Origin: JARYGU01 sp033795365
GTDB lineage: Bacteria; Pseudomonadota; Alphaproteobacteria; Rhizobiales; Rhizobiaceae
Assembly: GCA_033795365.1 (NCBI GenBank)
Contig: JARYGU010000004.1
Coordinates: 310,001 to 374,000 of the forward strand
DNA: 64,000 nt
Reading direction: 5' to 3'
Part shown: positions 51,592 to 60,305 of the stretch, one piece after another
Layout: each line of letters starts with the position of its first letter
Numbering within the stretch: position 1 is the stretch's first letter
Made by a program: the position numbers and the translations under genes
The notes under the pieces: generated by a model
The model's input: the letters and a program-made list of their open reading frames with translations, nothing else
Databases searched by the model: none
Told to the model about the DNA's origin: nothing

Positions 51592-51652
51592 CGAAAGAGC
51601 GGAGCTATAACGACCAAAAGGAGCTGGCATCGAGATGACCTTGGCGAATTGA

Positions 51653-51666
51653 GTTAAACGTTTTAC
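51653..51666. promoter_or_regulatory. LacI-type operator upstream of the D-aminoacylase-family gene
   Basis: GTTAAACGTTTTAC is one base from the perfect palindrome GTAAAACGTTTTAC and matches 13 of 14 bases of the copy at 46743-46756. It stands 69 bp upstream of the amidohydrolase ATG, in a normal repressor position. Confidence 0.7.
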
Positions 51667-51735
51667 AAACTGACGGCAGATAATGCACGATGTCAACCGG
51701 ATGCGCATGTCATCACCAAGGCAATGGAAAGACGC

Positions 51736-53169
51736 ATGGCTTTCGATCTCATTATCAAGGGGGGCACCGTGATCGACGGCTCGGGCGCCGCAGGCTTTCT
51801 GGCGGATGTCGCCGTCAGCGGAGAACACATAGTCGCCATCGGCGATCTCGCCGCGCAAGAGGCGGACAAGGTGGTCGATGCTACTGGCCTTGTGGTCGCG
51901 CCCGGCTTCATCGACAATCACACGCACGACGACGGCTATCTGCTGACCCATCCAGACATGACACCGAAGGTCAGCCAAGGCGTGACGAGCGTCGTGATCG
52001 GCAACTGCGGTATGAGCCTTGCCCCGCTCGAAAGACCGATCCAGCCGCCAATCAACCTGCTCGGGCGCCAGGAAATCTTCCGCTTTCCGACCTTCCACGC
52101 TTATCTTGACGAACTCGATCGCAATCCGGCCTCGGTCAACGCAATCCCGCTCGTCGGTCACACGACGCTGCGCATCAATGTGATGGACCGGCTCGACCGC
52201 GCCGCGACACGCGAGGAGGCGGATGCGATGTGCAGGCATCTCGAAGAGGGGCTGGATGCCGGCGCCGTAGGCTTCTCTACGGGCGTCTTTTATCCGAATG
52301 CCAATGCCGCGACCGCCCAGGAGGTCGTCAGTGTTGGCGAACCAATGAAGGGCAAGGATGCGGTCTACTGCGCCCATATCCGCAACGAGGCAGACTGGAT
52401 CCTGCCGGCGCTGGAAGAGGCCTTCGAAACCGGCCGCCAGCTGGAGGCACACACGGTCATCTCCCATCACAAGCTGATCGGACTTGCCAATCACGGCCGC
52501 TCCCGCGAGACGCTCGGCGTCATCCATAACCGGCGCCTGCGCCAGTCGATCGGGCTCGATGCCTATCCCTACCCAGCCGGCTCCTCCATGCTCAACCGCA
52601 GGACCTTCAGCGGCGACGAGGGTGAGCGAGTGATGATCGCCTGGTCGGACCCCCATCCCGAATATGCAGGCCGCGATTTCTTCGAGGTGCAGGAAGAGCT
52701 CGGCATGGGCGTTGACGAGGCCATCGACTATCTCTCGCCTGCCGGCGGCATCTATTTCCAGATGGCCGAGGAGGATGTGCGCACCATCATGCAGTATCCC
52801 GAGACCATGATCGGTTCGGATGGTCTGCCGAACGATCGCCACCCGCATCCACGCCTGTGGGGCACCTTTCCGCGGGTGATCGGTCATTACGGCCGCGACC
52901 TCGGCCTCTTCAGCATCGAGACTGCCGTCTACAAGATGACCGGCCTCACGGCCCGGCAGTTCCGCCTGAAGGATCGTGGCTTCATTCGCTTCGGCTGCAA
53001 GGCGGATGTGACGATCTTCGACCCTAAGACCATTCGCGATGCCGCGGACTGGTCGCACCCGCATGAAATGTCGATCGGCATCGCGCGTGTCTTCGTCAAC
53101 GGCAGCGAAGTCTGGCGCGACGGACGACACACCAACGCCGCACCAGGCCAGGTGATCCGCCGGCACTGA
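51736..53169 (+). CDS. N-acyl-D-amino-acid deacylase/amidohydrolase-family protein
   Basis: A 477-residue amidohydrolase of the D-aminoacylase/dihydroorotase-like superfamily. It has a small N-terminal beta domain (LIIKGGTVIDGSGAAGF), the metal motif PGFIDNHTHDDG, GNCGMSLAP, a later His pair in HTVISHHKLIG and the C-terminal metal Asp region GSDGLPND, with the beta domain closing in KADVTIFDPKTI. Relatives hydrolyse N-acyl-D-amino acids or related amides. The start at 51736 gives the family N-terminus; an ATG at 51724 is the alternative. It follows a LacI-type operator and converges directly on the LacI gene. Confidence 0.88.
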   Translation: MAFDLIIKGGTVIDGSGAAGFLADVAVSGEHIVAIGDLAAQEADKVVDATGLVVAPGFIDNHTHDDGYLLTHPDMTPKVSQGVTSVVIGNCGMSLAPLERPIQPPINLLGRQEIFRFPTFHAYLDELDRNPASVNAIPLVGHTTLRINVMDRLDRAATREEADAMCRHLEEGLDAGAVGFSTGVFYPNANAATAQEVVSVGEPMKGKDAVYCAHIRNEADWILPALEEAFETGRQLEAHTVISHHKLIGLANHGRSRETLGVIHNRRLRQSIGLDAYPYPAGSSMLNRRTFSGDEGERVMIAWSDPHPEYAGRDFFEVQEELGMGVDEAIDYLSPAGGIYFQMAEEDVRTIMQYPETMIGSDGLPNDRHPHPRLWGTFPRVIGHYGRDLGLFSIETAVYKMTGLTARQFRLKDRGFIRFGCKADVTIFDPKTIRDAADWSHPHEMSIGIARVFVNGSEVWRDGRHTNAAPGQVIRRH

Positions 53170-54186
53170 CTATTTCAGGACTTTGAGCTTTCGCGACGTG
53201 CCTCGCACGATAAGTTGCGAGGGGATCGTCACGACCTGCCGCGGCATCGCGTTGTCCTTGATCCGGTTGAGCAGCAGCCGACCAGCGGCCTCCCCAAGGA
53301 ACGGCTGGTCGATGCGGACGGTGGTCAGCGGCGGCACCATATAGCTCGCCTCGTCGAGATCGTCGAACCCGACCACGGAGATGTCGCGCCCCGGCACCAG
53401 GCCGGCATCCGCCATGGCGCGGATCGCTCCGCTTGCCAGAAGGTCGGAAAAGCAGACGACGCCGGTCATGCCCGACGCCTTCTCCATCAGCGTCTTCATG
53501 GCGTGATAGCCGGCCTCGCGACTGGTTGGGCAGGGTTGGACGAGCGCGGCCGGCACGTCGAGACCGTGCTGGCGCATACGGGCGCGATAGACGTTGATCC
53601 CGATGCGCGACGTCTCGGTTGCAAGCCCAGCTCCGATCCAGCCGATCCGGTGGTGACCGAGGGAAACGAGATGATCGACCGCCGCGCTGACACCGGCTTC
53701 ATAGTCTATGCGCACCTGATCGAGCGGCGAATTACGGATTTCGCGAAGCGCGACAACCATTGGCACAAAGCGCGAGACATCCAGCAGTTCATCCAGTTTG
53801 GTGCCTTCCGCCGGTACGACGATCAAGCCGGCGATATTGTTTTCCAGCGAGGTCGATAGAAAATCGGCCTGCTTTTGCGGCGAATCCTCGCTGTCGCCAA
53901 AGACGACCATCCATTCCTGCGACTGGAAGAAGTGTAGAAGGCCCGTGAAGATACGCGAAATGACCGGGTTCTCGATCGTGTTGAGGCAGACCGCGATGGT
54001 GCGCGTGCGGCTGAGACGCAGGTTCGCCGCCTGCCTATTATAGACATAGCCGAGCTCCTGCGCCGCCTTCAGCACGCGGTTTTTCGTCTCGTCCGAAATG
54101 CGCGGATGATTGCGCAGTGAAAGCGATATCGTCGCTTGCGACAAGCCGGTTCGCGCCGCGAGATCCTTGATGGAAACTTTCCTCAT
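53170..54186 (-). CDS. LacI-family transcriptional regulator
   Basis: A 338-residue repressor with the LacI helix-turn-helix (VSIKDLAARTGLSQATISLSL, then the hinge LGYVYNRQAANLRLSRT) and a Peripla_BP_3-type effector domain (NIAGLIVVPAEGT, VGFDDLDEASYMVPPLTTVRID). The start at 54186 gives the exact family N-terminus. Its probable operators are the two GTnAAACGTTTTAC sites at 46743 and 51653, by proximity and by the central-CG palindrome expected of the family. It is adjacent to the FGGY kinase and the amidohydrolase, so it probably senses their substrate or the ligand of the Ugp-type transporter. Confidence 0.9.
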   Translation of the reverse strand: MRKVSIKDLAARTGLSQATISLSLRNHPRISDETKNRVLKAAQELGYVYNRQAANLRLSRTRTIAVCLNTIENPVISRIFTGLLHFFQSQEWMVVFGDSEDSPQKQADFLSTSLENNIAGLIVVPAEGTKLDELLDVSRFVPMVVALREIRNSPLDQVRIDYEAGVSAAVDHLVSLGHHRIGWIGAGLATETSRIGINVYRARMRQHGLDVPAALVQPCPTSREAGYHAMKTLMEKASGMTGVVCFSDLLASGAIRAMADAGLVPGRDISVVGFDDLDEASYMVPPLTTVRIDQPFLGEAAGRLLLNRIKDNAMPRQVVTIPSQLIVRGTSRKLKVLK

Positions 54187-54338
54187 GGCAAGACATGGCC
54201 GTAGACAGCACGAATATGCAAGCCCCTTCGCCCGCCATTCCCCGCGCGATACGCAAATTGCCGCCCGCCTCTTGATCTGGCACAGCAATCACGACATGAC
54301 TACATAGGTACTCAAGTTTGGGCAGGCACAGGCACGGC

Positions 54339-55841
54339 ATGTATCTCGGCATCGACATCGGCACCTCGGTCATCAAGGCGGCACTCTTCGACCGAGAGGG
54401 CTGTGAACGCGCCGAAACATTCGAGCGCATGCAGCTGCTGCCGGCGCCGGTCGGCTGGTCCGAACTCGACGGAGAAGCCGTTTGGGCCGTGACGGCGCGG
54501 GTCATCCGCGCGCTCTTCGCCGACACCGATACAAGGCCCGCCGACGTGCGCGGCATCGGCATCACCGGCGTCATGGTCGGCGCCTGGCTCATCGACGCAA
54601 ATGGCCGGCTCGTGCGTCCGCCCATCCTGTGGAACGATGCGCGAGCGCACGCCCTCATCGGCCGGCTGCAAGAGCGCGAGCCGGCACTGTTTTCCAAGAT
54701 CTTCGCCCATTCGGGTTCGATGATGCAGCTTGGCTGCACGCTGCCCGTGCTCGCTTGGCTGAAGGAGAACGAGCCGGGCAGCCTCGCGCGAACGACGCAA
54801 GTGCTCTGCGCGAAGGACTTCATCCGCTACCGGCTGACCGGAGAATTCGCCACGGACGAGTCGGAAGCCGCGATGTCGCCGGGCTCGGCGGTGACGCGGG
54901 ATTTTCATCCGAACCAGGCGGCCCTCCTCGGCGTCGCGGATGTCGTCCATCTGCTCGCGCCGGTGCATCGTGCAGAAACGCTTGCGGGAAATATCACCGA
55001 AGCGGCTGCTGCCGCAACCGGTCTTGCGACAGGCACTCCCGTTGCGATCGGCACCGGCGACACGGGCGCCTGTGTGCTCGGCGCCGGCTGTCACGAGCCC
55101 GGCCAGGCCGTGACGGTGCTCGGTACGACCTGCCTCAATGGCGTGCTCTTCGAACGCGCCGTCTATGAGCCGAAGGATCTTGGGCTATTATTCATCCTGC
55201 CGGAGAACCGCTGGATGAAGACCATGGTGAACGTGGCCGGCACGACGGTGCTCGACTGGTGCCTCGCAACGCTCTGCCCCGACATCGCAGTCGGCGAGGC
55301 GCCCTACGAGACGCTCGGCGCGCTCGCCGAAACGAGCCCGCCTGGAGCCAACGGCGTCGTCTTCGTTCCTTATCTTTCGGCAAGCGGCGTCATTGCGCCG
55401 CGCGTCGAGCCGCGTGCCCGCGCCGGGTTCCACGGCCTTGCTCCGCACCACGGCCGCGCCGACATGGTGCGCGCCGTCTACGAGGGCATCGCCTATGCGA
55501 TCCGCAACTGCTACGAGGCGATCGGCGGCACCAGTGGCTCGATAAGGCTTTCCGGCGGCGGCGCGCGCAGCCCCTTCTGGAGTCAGATGATCGCGGACGT
55601 CACAGGCTATACGGTGGAAATACCGGACGGCACGCAGTTCGGCGCCAGGGGCGCTGCGCTTTGTGCATCCGTCGCGATAGGTGACCACACATCGCTCGGT
55701 GAGGCCTGCCGCCAGACCTTCGGCGCCCGTCGACGACATCAGCCGAACGACGCCACCCGGTCCGCCTACGAGGCCGGCTACCGGCGCTTCAAGGTGGGTA
55801 GCGCGGCAGCGATGGACATCCTTACCGCCGTCGCCGGATAA
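54339..55841 (+). CDS. FGGY-family carbohydrate kinase (xylulokinase-like)
   Basis: A 500-residue sugar kinase with the N-terminal phosphate loop GIDIGTSVIKAALFD, a substrate segment PPILWNDARAHALI, GTGDTGACVLGAGC and the C-terminal adenosine motif LSGGGARSPFWSQMIADV. Family members phosphorylate xylulose, ribulose, glycerol, erythritol or related polyols. The ATG at 54339 starts the phosphate motif; the ribosome site is poor. It diverges from the LacI gene across 152 bp and converges on the GntR gene with only 3 bp between stops. The sugar is unknown. Confidence 0.9.
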   Translation: MYLGIDIGTSVIKAALFDREGCERAETFERMQLLPAPVGWSELDGEAVWAVTARVIRALFADTDTRPADVRGIGITGVMVGAWLIDANGRLVRPPILWNDARAHALIGRLQEREPALFSKIFAHSGSMMQLGCTLPVLAWLKENEPGSLARTTQVLCAKDFIRYRLTGEFATDESEAAMSPGSAVTRDFHPNQAALLGVADVVHLLAPVHRAETLAGNITEAAAAATGLATGTPVAIGTGDTGACVLGAGCHEPGQAVTVLGTTCLNGVLFERAVYEPKDLGLLFILPENRWMKTMVNVAGTTVLDWCLATLCPDIAVGEAPYETLGALAETSPPGANGVVFVPYLSASGVIAPRVEPRARAGFHGLAPHHGRADMVRAVYEGIAYAIRNCYEAIGGTSGSIRLSGGGARSPFWSQMIADVTGYTVEIPDGTQFGARGAALCASVAIGDHTSLGEACRQTFGARRRHQPNDATRSAYEAGYRRFKVGSAAAMDILTAVAG

Positions 55842-55844
55842 GGT

Positions 55845-56654
55845 TCAATCATCGAAGCTGCCGAAACCAACCATATAGGACCATTCCCGTGCTTCAGGCG
55901 CGAGGGTGTCAGGCTTTGCCAGCGTGAAGCCGACATGCCGGATCGAAATGTCGAGCGGAACCGGCAGCAGGGAAACGCGGGAAAGCTCGATCGGTGCACC
56001 TGTCTGATCGCGCGCCCGGCGGATGGCGATGAAGAACGGACTCCCTTTCGGCAGCACGAGCAGGCGCGCTATCTCCCCATCCGCGACCGCCGGGATGTAC
56101 TTATCCTCCGCTTGCACGATCGTGCGGTTGAACTCGCTGCGCAGCGTCCGATAGAGCGAACTGTCGAGACGGGAAAGTTCCAGCCCTTCGAGAAGCTGGA
56201 GATTGAGGCGAGTGTCGATTACAGCGAGCGCCCGGCCGTTGGCCGAGACCAGACGCCGGTGACGGTAGATCGCGTCGCCCGGTTCCAATCCGAAAAACAT
56301 CGCCGCCTCTTCGCCAGCCGGTTCCTTGCCGCTCGACAGCACACGGAATTCGGGCTTCAGACCTTGGCCGGCAATGCTTTCGGTAATGCTGGTGATCGCG
56401 CGGTAGCGCTTTTCGACACCTTTCGGATTGATGAAGGTACCAATGCCGTGCTGGCGTACAAGCAAGCCTTCGCGCACCAGAAGATCGAGCGCCTGCTGGA
56501 TCGTCCTTCGGCTGACCTTCCATTCCTTGGCAAGCAGCAGCTCCCCGTCGATCCTGTCGTCGTAGTAGCCCGACAGGATACGGGCGCGCAGCGTTTCGGC
56601 GATCTGGATATAGACCGGCCGGTGATCCCGCATGGCGGCGGATGAAATGTTCAC
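55845..56654 (-). CDS. GntR-family regulator, HutC/FarR (UTRA) subfamily
   Basis: A protein of about 269 residues with an N-terminal GntR winged helix (PVYIQIAETLRARILSGYYDD, then LLLAKEWKVSRRTIQQALDLLVREGLLVRQHGIGTFI in two parts) and a UTRA effector domain (LEPGDAIYRHRRLVSANGRALAVIDTRL). The start is set at GTG 56654, 5 bp after GAGG; an ATG at 56633 has no ribosome site. It is the last gene of the seven-gene operon that starts at 62857 and should regulate it in response to the imported ligand or a phosphorylated product. The CTTG-N6-CAAG repeat at 62903-62916 is its best candidate site. Confidence 0.88.
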   Translation of the reverse strand: MNISSAAMRDHRPVYIQIAETLRARILSGYYDDRIDGELLLAKEWKVSRRTIQQALDLLVREGLLVRQHGIGTFINPKGVEKRYRAITSITESIAGQGLKPEFRVLSSGKEPAGEEAAMFFGLEPGDAIYRHRRLVSANGRALAVIDTRLNLQLLEGLELSRLDSSLYRTLRSEFNRTIVQAEDKYIPAVADGEIARLLVLPKGSPFFIAIRRARDQTGAPIELSRVSLLPVPLDISIRHVGFTLAKPDTLAPEAREWSYMVGFGSFDD

Positions 56655-56667
56655 ACAAACCTCGGCG

Positions 56668-57438
56668 TTATAGTTCTTTGGACTGCCGAGCATAAAGGAG
56701 CGCCACCTGCTTTGCCATATTGGCAAGGACCGCCTCGAGGATTATCCGTCCCTTTTCCGCGCTTGCCGCCCGGGCATCGCCGAGCACCGGACTTTCGGAA
56801 AACTCCGTCCAGCGATAGGGCAAGAGGCTGAAATCCTCAGGGAAGGTCGGATAGTTGGCGATCGCCTTGTCCATATCGACGCGATCGGGCGCAAGATGGA
56901 GCACATAGGACGTTTCGATCTCGCAGGCATGCATGAAGGCGGGATGGGCCTCCGGCTTCTCGCGCTGTGCGACGATGAGCGCATCGGCACCCGGATAGAA
57001 GAAGTTCGCGACGACGAAATCCTCCTCCTTCATGATGCGTTGTGCCTCGCGGATGGCAATCGCGTTGCCGAGATGGGCATTGACCACGACCATCGTGGCA
57101 AGACCCTTGGCCTTTGCGGATCGGGCGATTTCCACGATCGCGCGGCTCACCGTCTCGTTCGAGACGCCGAAGGAACCCGGCGCGTCGGCAAGCGACCAGA
57201 CTTGCCCGAAGGGCATAACCGGCAGCCGCAGCATCGGCGTCGTGCCGGCGACCACACGGGCAAGCTCCTCCGAGAGGCGCACGGCAAGGAAATTGTCGGT
57301 GCCGGCGGGCAGGTGGTCGCCATGGCTTTCGACGGCTCCCAGCGGCAGCACGAGCACCGGCCTCGCGGCAAGCGCCACCACCATTTCGCTGTCGTTGAGG
57401 GACGATATGTCGGTCTTGTCGTTCACGGCTCGGCTCAC
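56668..57438 (-). CDS. Creatininase-family amidohydrolase (second copy)
   Basis: A 256-residue creatininase-superfamily protein with the metal-binding LPLGAVESHGDHLPAGTD, a VNAHLGN segment in place of the usual NGHGGN, and HACEIETSYVLH. The start is placed at GTG 57438 because it overlaps the phosphotriesterase-like stop by 4 bp, the spacing used across this window; GTG at 57426 is equally possible. It shares fold and operon position with the copy at 31114 but only the motif regions align clearly. Its gene is followed 13 bp later by the GntR regulator. Confidence 0.86.
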   Translation of the reverse strand: MSRAVNDKTDISSLNDSEMVVALAARPVLVLPLGAVESHGDHLPAGTDNFLAVRLSEELARVVAGTTPMLRLPVMPFGQVWSLADAPGSFGVSNETVSRAIVEIARSAKAKGLATMVVVNAHLGNAIAIREAQRIMKEEDFVVANFFYPGADALIVAQREKPEAHPAFMHACEIETSYVLHLAPDRVDMDKAIANYPTFPEDFSLLPYRWTEFSESPVLGDARAASAEKGRIILEAVLANMAKQVALLYARQSKEL

Positions 57439-58409
57439 GGCTTGAACACGAAGGCGCGGCGCGGATTGGCGATGAAGAACTTTGCGAACAGCGCCGGCCC
57501 GTCGTAACCCGCCTCCCCCGCCTGCTCCACAAAACGCGGCACCCAGCTTTCGAGAATATAGCCGAGGCCAAGACCACCCTCGCCGTAGTTGCGGAACATG
57601 GTGCGCCGAGCGATGTCGCCGCCAACGACGATCTGGTCCTCGTGGCCGTGCTTGACGAGGTTCAGGATGCAATCGATCAGCACGCTTTCGGGATGGTATT
57701 TGATCCGGCTAATACCGTCGAAGCAGAGGAACGCACCGGTCTCGGCGGCCTTGCGGTGCAGCCAGTGATCTGGGTTGCGGTCGACATGGGCGATGGTCAG
57801 CCGCATCGGATCGACACCCTCCTGCTTCACGATGGCCAGCTGTTCGAGCACCAGCGTGCCGAGTTCGGTATGCGAATGGAGCGGCGAGCCGGTCTCCTTG
57901 TGCGCATCGAGCACGGCGCGCATGACCTTGTCCTCAGCCTCGGATATCGCGTTATAGCCCGTGCCAAACTTAGCGACGCCGCCCTTGAGAACCGTGCCGT
58001 CCATGCCGACCGTCAGCTCGCGCACGACATGATCGCGGATTTCAGCGCGACTGTGAGCATCGATCCAGGCCTGGAAGGTGCCGCCCGTGCCGGCCATCTG
58101 GCCCGGCCACATGATCGCTTTGTTGAAGCCCGCCGTCGCGATGATGCGGATGCCAGTGCGCTCAGAAATCGCCTTGAGCGCGACCGGATCACGGCCATAG
58201 TCGATCGCCGTCGCATCGTAGACGGCCTGTCCGCCTGCGGCCGTGAACAGCTCGACATCCTTGATCGAGCTTTCGAGGTCATCGATCATGAAGTCGTCGA
58301 TCTTCTTCTCCTTCCAGAGCGGCGGAATGCAAAAGAGGTGGTCGTGGGAATAAGTGACGCCCAACATCTCGGGCGCAATGTCGCCGGTCAGGGTCCGGAT
58401 GAAGGTCAT
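57435..58409 (-). CDS. Phosphotriesterase-family metal-dependent hydrolase
   Basis: A 324-residue TIM-barrel hydrolase of the phosphotriesterase/lactonase family with the N-terminal HxH in YSHDHLFC. A central Lys in GGVAKFGTGYN is in the region of the carbamylated bridging Lys; His ligands follow in PLHSHTELGT and IAHVDRNPD, then the metal Asp in CFDGI. Relatives hydrolyse lactones, organophosphates or sugar-lactone-like compounds. No signal peptide. The ATG at 58409 follows AAGAAGGAG, 2 bp after the permease stop. Combined with the creatininase-like enzyme it would open a cyclic ester or amide; this is inference. Confidence 0.88.
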   Translation of the reverse strand: MTFIRTLTGDIAPEMLGVTYSHDHLFCIPPLWKEKKIDDFMIDDLESSIKDVELFTAAGGQAVYDATAIDYGRDPVALKAISERTGIRIIATAGFNKAIMWPGQMAGTGGTFQAWIDAHSRAEIRDHVVRELTVGMDGTVLKGGVAKFGTGYNAISEAEDKVMRAVLDAHKETGSPLHSHTELGTLVLEQLAIVKQEGVDPMRLTIAHVDRNPDHWLHRKAAETGAFLCFDGISRIKYHPESVLIDCILNLVKHGHEDQIVVGGDIARRTMFRNYGEGGLGLGYILESWVPRFVEQAGEAGYDGPALFAKFFIANPRRAFVFKP

Positions 58410-58411
58410 GG

Positions 58412-59365
58412 TCAGCGCTCCTTCTTCAGGTTTGCGATGGCGAGCGCGATCACGATGATCGCACCCTGCATGATGAACCGCGCAGCCGGCGGCAGGGACA
58501 AGACGTAGAGGAGGCTCTGCAGGAAGAACAGGATGAGCGCCCCTGCCGCAGCGCCCGCCGGCAGGAAAACCCCGCCGGAGAAGAGCGCGCCGCCGATGAT
58601 CGCCGCAGCGATGGAATCGACCGTATAGGCATCGGCTATGCCGATCGTCGTCATGCCCGTGATGGCCGAGAGCAAGATGCCGCCGATCGTCGCAAGCAGG
58701 CTCGATAGCACGAAGGCGAGGATGACCATGCGATCCGCGGCGATGCCGTTCAGCCGCGCGGCGCGGATATTCGCTCCGGACAGCAGCATCCGACGACCTG
58801 TCATGGTGAAATGCACGAGCACCATAAGGACAACCGCGAGAGTGACCCAGAGCACGACCGACCATGGTACGAGGCCGGCAATCCAGCCCTCGGTGACGAC
58901 GCGGAAGGCGGGCGGAATCGAGCCGCGCGGACTGCCGCCCGTATAGACGAGCAGGATACCGGCGATGATTAACGAGGTGGCGAGTGTCGCAAGGAACGCC
59001 GGGATCCGCAGTGTGACGACGAGAAGACCGTTCGCGACGCCGACGAGAAGGCCGCAGCCGAGCGTCAGCGCCAGCGCCAGCATCATGTTGTCCATGTTGC
59101 CGGCAAAGTTCGTCGCGAGCACGACATTGGCAAGACCTGCCGTCGCACCGACGGACAGGTCGAGCCGGCCCATCATCAGGATCAGCGCCTGAGCGAGCGC
59201 GATGATGCCGAGCGGCGCGGCCTGGCGCGCATTGTTCATGATCTGCTGGCCGGAAATGGCGCCAGAACCGATGGAGAGCAGCGCAAGCAGCACCAGAAGC
59301 AACCCGGTGGCGCGCAACGTGGCGGCGGAGGGACGGATATGGGACAGGATGAGCGGTGTTGCCAT
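58412..59365 (-). CDS. Sugar ABC transporter permease (RbsC type), second
   Basis: A 317-residue BPD_transp_2 permease with MGRLDLSVGATAGL, LRIPAFLATLATSLIIAG and GGALFSGGVFLPAGAAAGALI, and about ten membrane segments. It starts one base after the first permease's stop region and ends 2 bp before the phosphotriesterase-like gene. It likely heterodimerises with the permease at 59367. Confidence 0.9.
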   Translation of the reverse strand: MATPLILSHIRPSAATLRATGLLLVLLALLSIGSGAISGQQIMNNARQAAPLGIIALAQALILMMGRLDLSVGATAGLANVVLATNFAGNMDNMMLALALTLGCGLLVGVANGLLVVTLRIPAFLATLATSLIIAGILLVYTGGSPRGSIPPAFRVVTEGWIAGLVPWSVVLWVTLAVVLMVLVHFTMTGRRMLLSGANIRAARLNGIAADRMVILAFVLSSLLATIGGILLSAITGMTTIGIADAYTVDSIAAAIIGGALFSGGVFLPAGAAAGALILFFLQSLLYVLSLPPAARFIMQGAIIVIALAIANLKKER

Positions 59366-59366
59366 G

Positions 59367-60305
59367 TCACGCCTCCCCCTGCTTCTTACGCATGAAGAAG
59401 ACGAGCGCGGCGACGAAGATCAGGCCTTTGGCAATCGCCTGCAGGTTCGTGTCCAGCGACAAGAGGTTGAACATGTTGTTTACCAGAACGAGCGCGAGCG
59501 CGGCAGCGAGAACGCCGAACACATGGCCGCGGCCGCCCTGCAGCGCCACGCCGCCGAGGATCGCCGCGGAGACCGAATCCAGCGTATAGGGCTCGCCGAT
59601 CAGTGGATCGCCAGAGAGAATGCGGATCGAAAGGAAGATGCCGGCGAGCGCCGCCAGCCCGCCGGCTACCGCATAGACAGTGATGTCGATGCGCGCGCCG
59701 GACACACCGTTTGCGAAGGCTGCCTTGGCGTCCGAGCCGAAGGCGTAGATGGAACGGCCCAGGCGGCTCCAACCCATGACGAGCGCCAGGATGAGATAGG
59801 CCAGGAGGCAGATAAGCAGCGGCGCGGCGAAGGGGCTCTCGCTCTCGAAGAAGAGTTCGTAGAGGGCATAGTCGACTTCACCACCTGGAGAGGGCAGTAC
59901 GAGCAGAGTAACGCCCTTTACGATCGCCGCGGTGGCAAGGCTCATAACCAATGGGTTGATCCTCAGGACGATCACGCCCGCCGCGGTAAAGAGACCGCAG
60001 GCGATCCCGGCCAGAATCGTCAACGGCAGGGAAAACCAGCCAAGGCTGACGGAGGTCAGTGCCATGATGGCCGTCGAAAGGCTCATGATCGTGCCAACGG
60101 ACAGATCGATGCGGCCGGCAAAAAGTACGATCGCCTGGCCGAGCGCCACAAGCCCGAGCGGCAGCAGGCGGACCGCGATATTGGCAAGGTTCGCTTCCGT
60201 CAGGAACGACGGCGACAGCACGCCCGTAAGACTCACCAGTAGAAGGGTCAATACGAGCGCAGGCGCCGAGAGAAAAAGATTCGAGCGAAGAGAACCTTCA
60301 AGCAT
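59367..60305 (-). CDS. Sugar ABC transporter permease (RbsC type), first
   Basis: A 312-residue BPD_transp_2 permease with FAGRIDLSVGTIMSL, LRINPLVMSLATAAIVKG and LGGVALQGGRGHVFGVLAAAL. The ATG at 60305 overlaps the ATPase 3' end by 8 bp. The longer open frame to 60446 lies within the ATPase gene. With the permease at 58412 it would form the two membrane halves of a single importer. Confidence 0.9.
   Translation of the reverse strand: MLEGSLRSNLFLSAPALVLTLLLVSLTGVLSPSFLTEANLANIAVRLLPLGLVALGQAIVLFAGRIDLSVGTIMSLSTAIMALTSVSLGWFSLPLTILAGIACGLFTAAGVIVLRINPLVMSLATAAIVKGVTLLVLPSPGGEVDYALYELFFESESPFAAPLLICLLAYLILALVMGWSRLGRSIYAFGSDAKAAFANGVSGARIDITVYAVAGGLAALAGIFLSIRILSGDPLIGEPYTLDSVSAAILGGVALQGGRGHVFGVLAAALALVLVNNMFNLLSLDTNLQAIAKGLIFVAALVFFMRKKQGEA

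Noticed and set aside
50746..53166. An 806-residue minus-strand open frame
   Set aside because: It is antisense to the SDR and D-aminoacylase-family genes, both of which have complete motifs and ribosome sites.
54295..54316. Second GntR/HutC operator upstream of the FGGY kinase
   Set aside because: It shares only ACTCAAG plus a displaced GACTAC with the site at 62903-62916, and no consistent inverted repeat could be drawn.
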